A DNA stretch of 64,000 bases, from assembly GCF_024166365.1 (NCBI RefSeq), contig NC_064838.1, positions 76,152,001-76,216,000 of the forward strand, given 5' to 3'. Under the pieces are notes generated by a model, which saw only the letters and a program-made list of their open reading frames with translations, was not told the origin of the DNA and did no database searches. The position numbers were made by a program, and so were the translations under genes. Below, in pieces: positions 46,625 through 58,587 of the stretch; positions within the stretch are counted from its first letter, which is position 1; each line of letters opens with the position of its first letter. This DNA comes from Elephas maximus indicus (taxonomy: Eukaryota; Chordata; Mammalia; Proboscidea; Elephantidae).

Positions 46625-47160
46625 TTGAATTTGTACCCTAGTTGATTCATATGTGCATTATAGTTTGAGAAGAATTACTCTACAACACTATCATCTATAG
46701 CAGTAAAACCACCTCCCTGGTTTTAGGTATCAAGAAGGGAAAATAAGCTTGAGGAGTACACAGATAACATTTGCTATTTCAGCCTGGAAGTTACACATAT
46801 TTCTTCTGTTTACACCCAATTAATAAGAACTTGGTCACAGAGCTGCACCTAGCTGCAAAGGGGGCTAGGGAAAGTGAGGTGTTCCTGGGAGATCATGTAC
46901 CTAAGTAACACCCATTACTGCAGAGGAAGGAGAGAGTGGATTCACAGAAGCATGAACTCCCCGTTACTGTCAAGTGCAATACTAGATTAAAAAAAAAAAA
47001 AATAGTGATAAAATGAAAATCTCTACCTTTAGAGTTCATATTATAGTGGATAATGCTATTTCATAAAGCCCAATAAGAAGTCCATGGTTTTTATGCATTC
47101 CCAGGATTAGTAAAAATTGTGCGCATATTACTCAAAGTAGTGATTGCCAGTTTTTTTTTT
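46625..47160. other. Intergenic, no gene seen
   Basis: No coding or repeat signature beyond short A and T runs (46988, 47153). Confidence 0.5.
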
Positions 47161-47179
47161 TTTTTTTTTTTAATGAGAC

Positions 47180-47322
47180 TATTTTGCTACAGCTGCTAAC
47201 CAAAGGATCAGCAGTTCTAATCTGCCAGGTGGTCCTTGGAAACACTATGGGTCAGTTCTACTCTACCCTATAGGGTCGTTATGAGTTGGAATTGACTCAA
47301 CGGCAATGGGTTTGGTTTGAAT
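47180..47322 (+). repeat. AfroSINE lacking its head
   Basis: Sense: GCTGCTAACCAAAGGATCAG, CAGTTCTAATCTGCCAGGTG, GGGTCGTTATGAGTTGGAAT, CAACGGCAATGGGTTTGGTT. The A-box head is degraded. Confidence 0.85.
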
Positions 47323-47335
47323 TTTACACCACCTT

Positions 47336-47542
47336 AAAAAAAAAAAAAGTTCTTTGGAGTTGATTTCTACTCATAGAGACCTTATAGGACAGATTAGAAC
47401 TACCCCACAGGGTTTCAAAGGCTGTAAATCTTTGCAGAAACAGACTTCTACATCTTTATCCTGTGGAATGGCTGGTGAGTTTGAACTGCTCACATTTGAT
47501 TAGCACCCAAATGCTTAACCACTGCACAACCAGGACTCCTTT
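47336..47542 (-). repeat. AfroSINE, long variant
   Basis: Antisense: an A run, GGAGTTGATTTCTACTCATA, CCACAGGGTTTCAAAGGCTG, a central insert with CAGACTTCTACATC, GTTTGAACTGCTCACATTTG and CACTGCACAACCAGGACTCC. It faces the SINE at 47180 tail to tail. Confidence 0.85.
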
Positions 47543-47584
47543 ACAGCACCATACCCTCCATTTTTCATTCTAACTCTCCTCCCA

Positions 47585-47890
47585 ACTATGATGATTAAGG
47601 TTGTGTGTGAACTTGGCTGGGCCATGATTCTTAGTGATTTGATAGTTGAGTGATGATGTGATCACTTCCATGATGAGATTTGATGTTATGTGATCACCTC
47701 CATGATAGGATCTGGTGTGAGCAGTCAGTCACTGGAAGGGGAGTTTTCTTGTGCGTGTGACCTGCACAGATTGGATATTCTGGCAGGGCTTGTGGGCTTT
47801 TATTGGTTCTGGATCCCGCAGCTGGCTTCTGTTTATTGGATCTCGACGACATACAGCAACAACAATCTCCAACCACATCTCCCTTACTTC
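47585..47890 (+). repeat. Probable LTR-type repeat, family uncertain (fossil)
   Basis: TGTGTGTGAACTTGGCTGGG, CCATGATTCTTAGTGATTTG and a repeated GTGATCACCTCCATGAT motif resemble a dispersed elephant repeat that I have seen but cannot name with certainty. The position and style suggest an LTR fragment. Non-coding. Confidence 0.3.
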
Positions 47891-47969
47891 CGTCTTACTT
47901 CTGCTAGTGCCCAACTCTTTTAATTCTTTTTTCCCATTGTGACATATAAACCACTATTCCTGCCAACAT

Positions 47970-48115
47970 TTTGCATGATACCAGCCATGCTCCTGCCTAA
48001 GAAACTTTGCACAGGTTGCTCCCACTGTCTTAATTATTCTTCCTGCAAATATTTGCATGGCTTGCCCCTCACTTCCCTCAGTATCATATTCAAAATTGGT
48101 GTTTCTTTTTCTTTT
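47970..48115 (+). repeat. L2 LINE fragment
   Basis: CTTTGCACAGGTTGCTCCCA, TCTTCCTGCAAATATTTGCA, GCTTGCCCCTCACTTCCCTC follow the common L2 3' block order. Confidence 0.6.
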
Positions 48116-48119
48116 CAGA

Positions 48120-50365
48120 AAATCAATGCTAAAAATAATCTTTAAATAAAATTTTTATTTTAGTTAATTTGTCTTGTGTTACTTGTTATAAATTTAAATC
48201 CCTCTGTCATTTTCCTTTTTTTTACCAACTTAAAAATGTTTTAGAAATTATAGAAAATTTAAGTTGTAGTTTTTATGTAAATTTCTGTTATATATTTTAC
48301 TAATATTATTAGGATTAGTAATAATTATTATAGTTAAAAGTAATGTTTTCCATAATAGGAAAGTAAGAGAAGTTAATAAATTTGTCTGAAGTCACATAAA
48401 CATAAGCAATGGAGTCAGAGAATTCAATTACATCACACCTACTTGAGCTTTGCCTACCATTTGAAAAGATTTTACTTAAAGGAGAAAGCCTTTGGTAACC
48501 TTTCTTGGTTACTTTTAGTGGTCTACATATCAATGTGAGTTTGAAAGTGTGCTTGTTCCTTACAGCAGGGTGTGTGGGTGACGTGGGGCAGAGATGTGAC
48601 CACATGAACACTCGGTAACTGAAATTGGAGGTGTCCCTTAGGAAAAATGAAGCAGAGAGGAGGGCTCTGAGGACAAAATCTGGCTGCTGACAACCTTGTC
48701 TGGGATTAATTGTCCCTATGGTTTGCTGTGCTAAGTAGCTCATTGAGCCAATCCTTTAGGGTTGGATGGGGAGGAATGTAGTCCTTGGCCTCTGGAGGCT
48801 GAAATGCAGTTCTGGGCATTTGTGAACTTTTATGAAAACCCTATAAATATATGAAGGAATAAGACATGCTTAGTTCATGTGTTTTGTCAGGGAGTGTTTT
48901 GAGGCTAGTAGAACTGATGTTAGAAAAATTTCTACCATAGAATAATGAGAATATTTTTTGTTTTAGAAAATTTTAAGAGTAGAAATAAGAAACTAAAAAA
49001 AAATTTTCTCCTTCTAGCATTACAGACCCTTTTGTAGAGCCTAATTCAGGCCTCCTAGGAAGAGTTGGCTACCTGTGGGGCATCTTCTCTTCTAATAGCT
49101 CCTTCAACAGAAAGCCAGAGTGGATCTATCTCAAGTACAATTTGCATGTTGCAATGCACTGCAATGGTTAATCTTCAAAGTAGATCAGAATTGAAAAAGA
49201 GAAGACTATGAGCTCTCCATTGAATGTTATCTCTTTGCTTAAAAGAAAAAAGGTAGGTTTTTCAAGCCCTAGTGAAATATCTCCTTTTCTTGCCTCCCAT
49301 TTCCGGGCTGTTTCTGAATGATTTTCCAACACTGCCCCGTTTTTTAGGACAGTTACCATCATCTGGTTATGTCTCCTGAGAAACTTGAAGTTCCAGGAAC
49401 ATATTTCCCACAGTGATGGGAGGGTTCTGATGTGTCAGGGGCCCTCAGCTTCTACTGGCTTTTGCTTGGTGCATCCCTGCCTCTGAGGCTAATTCTGATT
49501 TAAAAAAAAAAAGGGGGGGGGGTGAAACAAATTCTTCCCCGGCACCAAGACCAACCTGACAGAATATCCTACCTTCAGACTTTTTGCAAGGTTTAAGTTT
49601 GGGAAAAGCATGGGAATGCATAAGTGAATACAAATGTTGGGTGTCCAGAACCCACTGTCACCCGTTCTTATGGACCAAAACCACACCTACTTCTGGAGTT
49701 GGAGAAAAAGAAATATAAGGCATGGAAAAGGGAGAAGGAATTTTTTAAATAAAATCCTGGGATAGACTATTTAATCCCCAAAATGGTTCTTTGCACACCC
49801 TTGCTTGCCTTGTGGATTTTTCCCTGTCTCATCCCACCCTGTTCCTTCCTCCTCTTATCCACAATGACTTAGTTTTTCCCCTTTTGATCTGACTCTTTCC
49901 GTTATCTCCTCACTACCCCCTCCTCAGTATTATTTTTCAAATATAAACATAACTTACTGATCTCTTTGTTTCACGCACCCTGAAATTTCTGTCCATGAAC
50001 ACGCCAGCAACTTTCTTCTTTATCAGTTTATGGTTTCTGGGCTTTGTGTTGGCTCTGTCTGGATGGCTGGAGTTTGATGTTTTGCATGGCGACGCGGGGT
50101 GAAGTGTTAGAAAAAGACTACTGTGCAGACCAAAGACTTTGGTTTTGGTCCTGGATTTACTCTAACTGCTCTCTTCTAAACTCTGCCTCCCAGCTTAACA
50201 CAAGGTGCACAAAATAAAGCCAACTTGCCTTACTTAACTCACAAGATATTATAAAATCAATGAACAAAAGATGTTAAAGCAAAATCGAGAGAAGAATATA
50301 ATCAGGGACTGCATGATTCAACAAGTATTTAGTTTGGGGCTGTAGAAGCCCACTAGCAAGAGAAT
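48120..50365. other. Intergenic, no gene seen
   Basis: A MIR-like antisense stretch is possible at 48340-48450 (GTCTGAAGTCACATAAACAT). An A run is followed by a G run at 49501-49521. No supported gene. Confidence 0.5.
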
Positions 50366-50369
50366 GACT

Positions 50370-50660
50370 TGGGGGAATCCAGATAGGCTTCTCTGAGAAG
50401 GTGACATTTGAACTGGGTACTCTCTCCACAGGTAGAAATGGAAAGTTTAGGTTGTAGCAGAGGAGGAGTTGTTCACCTGCTGTCAGATGTAAAAAAATTG
50501 GAATGAGATGGTCTGAGTATATTAATAAGGAACAACAAGTGTCAGGCTTGACTGGAGTATGCATTGGCAGAAGTCCTGCGAAGAAAAGTGAAAAGCAAGA
50601 TTCTGTCACAGAGTTGGAGGGCTTGAAAGCCATGATGAGCATCCCAGCCATTAGATTATA
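50370..50660 (-). repeat. L2 LINE remnant (antisense)
   Basis: GGCTTCTCTGAGAAGGTGAC, ATTTGAACTGGGTACTCTCT and GAGGGCTTGAAAGCCATGAT match the reverse complement of the L2 3' region. Strongly decayed. Confidence 0.5.
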
Positions 50661-50664
50661 AAAT

Positions 50665-51340
50665 CATAGTAAACATTTTATTATATTTGTGACTCATCAC
50701 AGTCTTTTGAATGCCCACTTTGTCTTTTAAGAGATGACAAGGTGATAAAAAGAGGGAGAGGATAGAAAGAACGAGGAAAGGAGGGGATTGCTGAATTTAA
50801 GTCCTTCTTCCCTGTTTAGAGACATAGAAAACTCATCTCAATAAAAGCCTGTGAGGATCCACTTAAAGAATTCCAAAACTATCCACTTCATTAAATCCCA
50901 GTCTGCATGTTTGTTCCACATGAGTTAATCATTCTCACAATGAAAACTTACACAAGTATAGCCAATGCATACTGCTTTTATTTCATCTAATTATGTGAGA
51001 CCTATTTAAATTTTAATGACTATGATACTGTGTGAAAAGATTCTTATGTTAAAGTTGACAGGAAAATTATTTTCTTGAGCCCCCTTAGTGGAAATAATGA
51101 TATTCATGCTTAGACATAAACTTACTTGACCAAGGTCAAGTGACATTTTAATGGCATAGACAAGATTATAATCCACCTCTCTCTGCTCCCTATGTGTTTT
51201 TTGCCTCCCACAGAGATGAGTGGCCAGTTAGCATTTTTGACCCTTCTTTAAGAAAGGAAGGGACAAGTCTGACGCCACTGATGAGTCATATTTGGGATAA
51301 CTGAGGAGCCAGTCTTTATTTTGTTGAGGCTACAGTGAAT
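50665..51340. other. Intergenic, no gene seen
   Basis: Apart from a weak MIR-like trace near 51095-51170 I see nothing. Confidence 0.45.
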
Positions 51341-51359
51341 CCACGTCCCTGGATAGTAC

Positions 51360-51552
51360 ATAGGGTTTGATCTTGTCTCGTAACCTAAAGGTTGGCAGTT
51401 TAAACCCACCCAGCAACACCATGGAAGAAAGCCCTGGTGAACTGCTTCTGTGAAGATCACAGCCAAGAAAAGCCCAGGGAGCAGTTCTACTCTGTAACAC
51501 ATGGGGTCGTCATAAGTCTGAATGAACTCCATGGCAATGGGTTTCGTTTGGC
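51360..51552 (+). repeat. AfroSINE, long variant, degraded head
   Basis: Sense: GGTTGGCAGTTTAAACCCAC, CTTCTGTGAAGATCACAGCC central insert, GGGAGCAGTTCTACTCTGTA, CATGGCAATGGGTTTCGTTT. Confidence 0.8.
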
Positions 51553-51554
51553 CA

Positions 51555-53030
51555 TTTAGAGTGAATCCACTTGAACTCTTGTTACTGAGTTTCTAAGTGC
51601 AGGGAACAGAAAGCAAGTCTTCAGTAGGACTCTGAGATCTTGAAGATAGGCACTTTGTTACTTAAAAGCTCAAAGTCCAAATAGACTAAATTCGGTTAAA
51701 ATAAAAATAGCTAAATTCCATTAAACAACTCGGAGTGCTTTTTGTTATTAGGTGCCTAGTAAATATTAACAGAAGGTGTTGCTACATTTTTTATGCCTTC
51801 AGATTTTCTACTTTGCCAATAGAAAATGTCAGAACTTTATAACCTGGCTTTTATGGCCTTCAGCTATGAGGGCAACTTACTTTTCCAACTTTTCTACCAC
51901 AACTTTTGAGTCTGACTGAACTAGAGGGTTCATATTGATCTATTTTCCTGATATAGCATGTGCCTTATCATCACCATGAAACCTTTGATTTCATTTTTTC
52001 TTATCTAAATGCCCTCCTTCCTTTGATTTTTATCCCCAAATTTTCATTACCAAGGCCCTTATTTTGTTTTTACTTTCCTCTCATTGTGGGTCCATTGTAT
52101 TGATGCTATTACATAATTTTGATTCATTTTTCTCTTCTTATTTATTAAAGATATTTAGAACTCACAATCCTAGCTTCTGATCATTATAAGAAAACTACTG
52201 TCATCCAGAGTGCTGATATGATTTCGGCCACTCAACAAAGGAACTTAATATTTTAATACAGTGGTACAGCTTTATTATGGGTAAATAAAAAATTTAAATG
52301 AATGTTTTTGAAAATTAAGAATATCTCTTTTAAATCCAGTAGTGATAATCATAATGAAAATAACCACTCTTATCTTGGGTATTTCGTACTCGCATCTAAT
52401 AGTTAAGCATCAAATTTTTTAATCTTCATAGCAACGTTTAAGAGTATATTATTTTATTATTTGTGTTTTACAGATGAAGAAAGTAAGTCACAGAGATACC
52501 AAGGAACTTGTTAAGTGTCACACCTCTGATGAAGAGTGAGGCAAGGTTTGAAACTAGGCAACGTGGCTTCAGACTCTATGTATTGATCACTGTGCTAACA
52601 CATCTCTCAGTTCTAAGTTTTGAATGTTTGCATCTGATAGAACATGGTTTGGAATATGAACCTCTCCCCACTTAAAGTTATAGCTTACTTCTTACATAAT
52701 TTTGAGTTCTTCACTGCTCAATCTATCCTTAAAAAAATCTGTGCTTTTCTCTCTGTATATGGTTTCTTCTCTTCTAATATGTGTTGCATAATGCCTTATT
52801 TTATTAGTGGTCGCCAAATAAAGTTTTTAGAAGAAGTATTCTGGGGAATTCAGGATAAAGAAGGATATATATGAGTAAAAACAATACTTAAGTTATTGGA
52901 ATATTAGAAGTTATATGCAAGTCAAATTCATAGGTAGAGAAGTGCAATATTCTATGTTGAAGCTAAGTTAAGGGGATAAGTTCAAAAGAAAGATAAAGAG
53001 TAGTTTCCCTCCATTATGCCAACCAAAAGC
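51555..53030. other. Intergenic, MIR remnant inside, no gene
   Basis: No coding region is supported. A MIR in antisense lies at about 52390-52610 (TTTTACAGATGAAGAAAGTA, GTTAAGTGTCACACCTCTGA, AAACTAGGCAACGTGGCTTC). The rest is unassigned. Confidence 0.55.
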
Positions 53031-53031
53031 A

Positions 53032-53442
53032 TAGCTGTGGATTGAATTGTGCTGTAAAATATGTGTTGTAAATCCTAGCTTCTATTCCTGTGGTTATAAT
53101 CCCATTTGCACATGAGTTGTCTTTGTTATGTTAATGAGACAGAATTAGTGTTGGTTGTGTCTTGAGTCAATCTTTTTTGAAACATAAATAAACAAGATTA
53201 AACAAGAAAGCTAGAAGCAGAGATAGGGGAAGAAAGATGCCAAGCCACATGATCACCCAGGAGCAGAAGTGCAAAGAGACAAGGACCTTCCTCTGAGCTG
53301 ACTGAGAGAGAAAACCTTCTTCTAGGGCCAGCACTTTGAATTCAGACTTCTAGCCCCCTAAACTGTGATAAAATCCATTTCTATTTGTTAAAGACACCCA
53401 TTTGTGGTAACTCTGTCATAGCAGCACTAGATAACTAAGACA
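53032..53442 (+). mobile_element. Solitary LTR, ERVL-MaLR-like (fossil)
   Basis: GCTGTGGATTGAATTGTGCT at the left, TATGTTAATGAGACAGAATT and CTTGAGTCAATCTTTTTTGA in the middle, and CACTAGATAACTAAGACA at the right edge. The right edge is the reverse complement of the left edge of the element at 36341, so it belongs to the same LTR group. About 410 bp, non-coding, with moderate decay. Confidence 0.72.
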
Positions 53443-53444
53443 TG

Positions 53445-54130
53445 CATTATCCAGCCATTTGTTATGTCATGAACATCAGTGAAGCTCACATCTTGACCAT
53501 GAGAGGCATAGATGATAGGTTGTCAAAATAGATCCGTTTTAAAGCATATTCCACTCAAGATTCTAAATGGCCAGGGATAGTAGACACAAAAATGAGCCAA
53601 CAGAACTAAAAATATGTTCTTTTAAAGAAATTCTTCAACAATATTATTGCTCAGTTATATTTGAATGTATTTTTCAAAGCACGTAGATAAGATGCGTAAT
53701 GTATGAAACGTATATACTTGTATATGTGTGAGTGTAGACCCTTCTTTAAATTCTCATGATGACTCAGAGTAAGGTAGGGCAGATATTGGTACTTTATTTT
53801 TCACATGAAGACCAAGTTTCAAAGCAGTTAAGTCACTTGTCCAGGGAAAGACAAAACAAGTTCTGCAGTTCTCAATCTTGGTAAAAATCAAAGTTTCTGA
53901 AGAATATATATATACATACATGTATTTTACTTTATTTGCAAAATACAGAAGTGTTGGGCAAATCAGTCAGTTTCAGAATCAATAGATTAATCTGGGAGAG
54001 GCCTGTGCATCTGTAGATTTACACAGATTCCTGGGGAATTTTGGTGCACACCAAAGGCAATTGAAGGTAACAAAACATGGAACAGAACAAACAAATTCAG
54101 AGTTTAGACAAATGATCTTCCGAAAGTATC
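53445..54130. other. Upstream region of the intact OR
   Basis: Presumed intron or promoter side of the OR at 54193. A MIR-like antisense stretch is at about 53740-53860. I could not place a 5' non-coding exon or a defined promoter. Confidence 0.4.
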
Positions 54131-54151
54131 ACTTTTTTCTTCTCTCTGCAG
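54130..54151 (+). promoter_or_regulatory. 3' splice site of the intact OR coding exon
   Basis: A long pyrimidine tract, CTTTTTTCTTCTCTCTGCAG, ends at 54151, giving a 41-nt 5' UTR in the coding exon. The copy at 27775 has the same layout. Confidence 0.7.
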
Positions 54152-54192
54152 ATTAAACCTTTGTCAGCTTCATCCCACCTACAGCCACTGAC

Positions 54193-55107
54193 ATGGCGAT
54201 GAATAACAGTGTGACTGAATTCATTCTGTTTGGGTTGACGCAGGATGCTGAACAGCAGAAAGCAATATCTGGGATCTTCTCGATTCTTTACCTTTTGACT
54301 CTGCTGGGGAACTTTCTCATTGTGGTGTCTATTAAGACGAGTCATACTCTTGGGAGTCCCATGTACTTCTTCCTATTCTACCTGTCCTTTGCTGATGCCT
54401 GCTTTTCTACAACTACGGCACCCAGATTGATTGTGGATGCTCTGTTTCAGGAGAAGACTATTTCCTACCATGAGTGCATGACTCAGGTCTTTGCAGTCCA
54501 TTTCTTTGGGTGTATGGAGATATTTGTGCTCATCCTCATGGCTTTTGATCGCTATGTGGCCATTTGTAAACCTCTGCGATACACAACCATCATGAGCAGG
54601 GGTGTCTGTGGCATGCTGGTGATTCTGGCCTGGGTGGGATCTTGTATCCATTCTTCAGCACAGATTTTCTTGGCTTTGAAATTGCCCTTCTGTGGCCCCA
54701 ATGTGATTGATCACTATTTCTGTGACTTGCAGCCCTTGTTGAAACTTGCCTGCATGGACACTTATGTGATAAATTTGCTAGTTGTTTCCAATAGTGGGGC
54801 CATATGCATGGTGAGTTTCATGCTCTTGCTTATATCCTATGTTGTCATTTTATACTCTCTGAGAAATCACAGTGCAGAAGGAAGGCAAAAAGCTCTTTCT
54901 ACCTGTACCTCACATTTCATTGTGGTTGTCATATTTTTTGGTCCATGTATATTCATATACACACGCCCACCAACTACATTTCCAGTGGACAAGATGGTGG
55001 CTGTGTTTTATACAATTGGGACACCCTTTCTCAACCCTCTGATCTATACACTGAGGAATGCAGAAGTGAAAAATGCCATGAAAAAGTTATGGTGTAGCAA
55101 ATTATGA
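54193..55107 (+). CDS. Intact olfactory receptor, OR4C11-like
   Basis: A 304-residue class II olfactory receptor, a seven-helix G-protein-coupled odorant receptor of olfactory neuron cilia that signals through G-olf. It is highly similar to human OR4C11 as I recall it; the ligand is unknown. Expected marks are all present: N-glycosylation site at Asn4 (NNS), GN at 39-40 (TM1), PMYFFLFYLSFADA at 56-69 (TM2), loop cysteines 95 and 177, [12 protein letters not shown] at 116-127 (TM3 end), SY at 215-216 (TM5), [11 protein letters not shown] at 231-241 (TM6 start), [12 protein letters not shown] at 278-289 (TM7), and a short basic tail. The ATG at 54193 fits the family; an ATG at 54199 would trim two residues. 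The single coding exon starts after the acceptor at 54151 and ends TGA at 55105. It is the only OR in the window without a visible lesion. Confidence 0.95.
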   Translation: MAMNNSVTEFILFGLTQDAEQQKAISGIFSILYLLTLLGNFLIVVSIKTSHTLGSPMYFFLFYLSFADACFSTTTAPRLIVDALFQEKTISYHECMTQVFAVHFFGCMEIFVLILMAFDRYVAICKPLRYTTIMSRGVCGMLVILAWVGSCIHSSAQIFLALKLPFCGPNVIDHYFCDLQPLLKLACMDTYVINLLVVSNSGAICMVSFMLLLISYVVILYSLRNHSAEGRQKALSTCTSHFIVVVIFFGPCIFIYTRPPTTFPVDKMVAVFYTIGTPFLNPLIYTLRNAEVKNAMKKLWCSKL

Positions 55108-55109
55108 CT

Positions 55110-55740
55110 TCAGTTGATAAATATGGTGTATTTACACTTCCTCAACATCTTAGTTTTTGGACAAGACAGGTGAAATACATCTAACAGGAAAACAATTCCA
55201 AACGGAAACAACAATCAACATACATCAACGTGTTATTGATTCGTTGTGCACACAGTTAATATTCTGAGAGGATTGTTATTACACTATGAGTACTTAAAAG
55301 CTCACAACCACTGTGAACAACCTATAATGATCCATACTTGAATTCTATCAGCATCTGACCATTTTTACTTGGTAATTTAACTTCTTGTAGAAATTTTTCT
55401 CCTGAGAGAAATGCACTGTCAACCAAATTCCTTTTATAAATTTTTTTCTAGTACCATATGAATTTGGTCAACATGAGCCAGTCTGTAAGAAACTTGCAGA
55501 ATCCAGGTTGTCATTTTGCCAGTATGAGCATTTGATAGGATGTTCCTAGCAGGTGATACCTTGGACATCTGTAGCTGAGCCTTCCTCACTGGGCAATCCT
55601 GCACTGATACCACTAAGTCTCTGTTTCTGCCTAGATTTTTCTGATCTCAGTCCCTGCAGCCACCAATGTGGAGGACCATATGCTAGCCTGTCAGAATAAC
55701 ACTCTCTAGAAGTGCCCTTCCAGCACGCATGTACACACGT
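55110..55740. other. 3' flank of the intact OR, no gene seen
   Basis: No repeat or coding region assigned. AT-rich 3' UTR or flank. Confidence 0.45.
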
Positions 55741-55749
55741 ATGTGCAAA

Positions 55750-55778
55750 TGCACACACACACACACACACACACACAA
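55750..55778 (+). repeat. (CA)n microsatellite
   Basis: About 14 CA units, near-perfect. Confidence 0.95.
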
Positions 55779-55842
55779 ATTTTAAGGTACTTGACTGGAA
55801 CAGTTAGCTATGACCTCTGGATGAGAGACAATTAAAAATTAA

Positions 55843-56170
55843 AGTAAGAGGTGCTGTCAGCCAAACAGCAGAGTAGGCAACTCGAAACAAGTCCCTCCAC
55901 AGAAACATCAGAAAAATGGGTACCGATGTGAGAGGCTGGCATACCTCTCTCTACTCCCATAATGGGGCAAGGGGATTCTCTACAGGGAATTCTCCAAAGC
56001 AGTTCTCACCAACCACTCGCCCACTTTACACTGACCAGGTTCCATACCCTTTATCTAGTTGTGAGGATTCTGATCTTTGTCATTCATTGCCTTCACTATG
56101 GAAACAGGCATGGTGTGGTCTGGAACACACTTGGTAATTTCATGCGTTGCGTCTAGCCAAAATGTTAGCC
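55843..56170 (+). repeat. Possible L1 5' UTR fragment
   Basis: GCCAAACAGCAGAGTAGGCA, TCCCTCCACAGAAACATCAG and the following CT-rich block resemble the start of mammalian L1 5' UTRs. Recognition is by pattern only; the L1 body is not attached. Confidence 0.3.
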
Positions 56171-56174
56171 TCAC

Positions 56175-57285
56175 CACCTTGTTACATGGGAAATGTGAAA
56201 TCATGATTTGTATCATTGCTGGAATTCAAAAGAACTGATTTCCCCTTAGGAAGGGCTTGTACGTTACTTGAATTTGAGAAACAATTTGTGTACACACTTG
56301 TGAAAGGTACGCTTTATGGACAAAAGTTTGTGTAGTTAAAATTTACCTGTAAACAGGAAAAACTACAAAATGAATTATAGCTCTTAGATCTGATTACGGA
56401 GCTCCAGTAGTGAGGGAAAAGGACTGACTTGAGGAAGGCTAAAGGGGAAAGGGTAACCATCACAAGCATAAGATTAAGGGGAAGAAAAGAAGCCTTGGAA
56501 ATCAGTCTCAGGTTGGGCAAGACCCCAGGCACAGGTAAAAAAAAAATTTTTTATATATATATGTATAGAAATCACAGGTGACCTCATAAAAGATCCAAGA
56601 CAGCTATTAGAAAATCCCTTGTGGTTATTTATATGGTGAGGGAAGCCATTTTCAGTTTCTGCCATCCTGTATGTTAATTTTTCATTCTTTATTTATTTCA
56701 TTAAAAGTACATGACTTTTAAATTTGAGTATACAAGGCATACGGAGTCCCAAATTTCTATTTCACGAAGAAAGTCTTTTTCATATCCATGCTGTTGATTT
56801 ATCTATTCTTTAAAACGTTTTCCATTTGTTTTATAATGCAGAATTCCATAGTCCAAGGAATATTATATATATATACATGTGTGTGTCTATATATATATAT
56901 ATTTTTTTTTTCTTTTACTCATTCTTAAACAAGATCTAGCATTTGCATATAACCAATATGGCAGATTTTGATATCACTTAAATGTCCATTTTTTGTGTAT
57001 CCAGGTACAAGATTCACACTGTCTTGTGAAGTTTCACCGCATACACCCACAGTTTAGTATTCTTAGCATTCAGCAACAGGCTCAGATTGCTCAGGCCCCT
57101 TGTGCAGATTTTTGGATCTTTGTTCTCTGCATAGCTCCTTCCTCTCCAGGGTTCGGCCGCTCAGATTGTAGCCTTTTCAGCCACCCTGAACTCTGACCTC
57201 TTTTTCCTCATCTCAGTGAGAAATGTAGATCAGAAAGAGCTTCTACCAGAAGCCTGCAGTTATCTTAAAACAAAACAAAACAACA
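56175..57285. other. Intergenic with AT microsatellites, no gene
   Basis: Short (TA)n stretches at 56551-56563 and 56870-56902. No coding region is supported. Confidence 0.5.
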
Positions 57286-57287
57286 CT

Positions 57288-57680
57288 TAAACCTGCTGCC
57301 ATGGAATCACTTTTGACCCATGACAAACCCATGTGTTACAGAGTAAAATTGCTTCATAGGATTTTCTTGACTGTAATCTCTACAGGGAAACCCTGTTGTC
57401 ATAGCGGGTAAGTGCTAAGGCTGCTAACCAAAGGGTCAGCAGTTCGAATCCACCAGGTGCTCCTTGAAAACTCTATGGGGTGGTTCTACTCTGTCCCATA
57501 GGGTCGCTATGAGTCAGAATTGACTCCACCGCACTGGGTTTGGTTTTTTGTTTTGTTTTGTTTTAATCTCTACAGAAGTAGATGGCCAGTCCTTTCTTCC
57601 ATAGCACTGTTGGGTGGGTTTGGACTACCAGCCTTTAAGTTCATAGTTTAGCACAAATTGTTTGTACCATCCAGGACTTT
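57288..57680 (-). repeat. AfroSINE (long variant) split by a younger SINE
   Basis: Antisense pieces 57288-57385 (CCTGCTGCCATGGAATCACT, TTGACTGTAATCTCTACAG) and 57564-57680 (GAAGTAGATGGCCAGTCC, GGTTTGGACTACCAGCC, TTTGTACCATCCAGGAC) join across the inner SINE. Confidence 0.9.
57386..57563 (+). repeat. AfroSINE inserted in another AfroSINE
   Basis: Sense: GGAAACCCTGTTGTCATAGC, GGGTCAGCAGTTCGAATCCA, GGGTCGCTATGAGTCAGAAT and a TTTTG-repeat tail. The 12-bp duplication taatctctacag is at 57374-57385 and 57564-57575. Confidence 0.94.
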
Positions 57681-57684
57681 TGCA

Positions 57685-58585
57685 TCTATCCTAGGGCTCA
57701 CCTGTTTTGTTTCCCTTCCCTGAGGGACTCTAGTTCTATACTGCCTTTTTTCCAATTTTGAAAACAATTGTTTCATTTTTTTTTTCCAGTTTTAGTAAAG
57801 AAATAGGGAAGTCCAGTTTCTCTGCTATGTCTGAAAGGATTAAGTACTATATTTAAGAAAATTAAATTTCTATCTCTCACTTTATTCAGCTTTCCTTTAG
57901 GAAGATGTTTAGTATACTTGATGGTGATTTCACACATTTTTTGTTCTTTATATAGTTTTTAGTTGTATTGTGACTTATTTTATTTTCTAAATATTTATTG
58001 CAATTTTATTTGAAAATGTTATATTGATTTTCAGCTACACTTTTAATAAACCTTAAAACTTGTCATTGGCCCTCTCAGTTTTTCTAAAAAGATGACCATT
58101 TTAACAAATAATGAACTGTGCCTCTTCATTTTCAGTTTTGATTACCTTACTTCTTTTTGCCATTATTTTATTGGTTAACACAGAGTTTCCAAAGTGACAG
58201 CCCATGGACAGAATTCCCCTGAAAGAATTTATTGGATCCAAAGATTGTTGTTCAGCAAAGCGTTTTAAAGAAACTTAATTGGTTATCAACATATTCAAAT
58301 CAATAAAATGCACATAAAAATGTGGATGCCATACATCTCCTGAAAATCTGAGTGTTTGGCAAATTGCACATACACTCCCATAAGGCAACAATGGATGAGA
58401 GCTAGTAATGAATGACCCTTAAGGAGGATAAAATTCACTCCATCTCTAAAGCCATATTCCTATGACCCCTTAAAAGTCTCCACAGAAGCTGGTGTTGCTC
58501 GTTTTTTTTATTCAACTGGACTCTGTAGGTTTTGAGGTTAGGATCTCTGCATTAGGGCCCTCAGTACAATGTATAGTAATAATAA
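57685..58585. other. Intergenic, no gene seen
   Basis: AT-rich with no supported feature. Confidence 0.45.
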
Positions 58586-58587
58586 TT

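Noticed and set aside
55542-55780. Cys-rich CVCVCV frame near 55546-55776
   Set aside because: It is the translation of the CA microsatellite in antisense.
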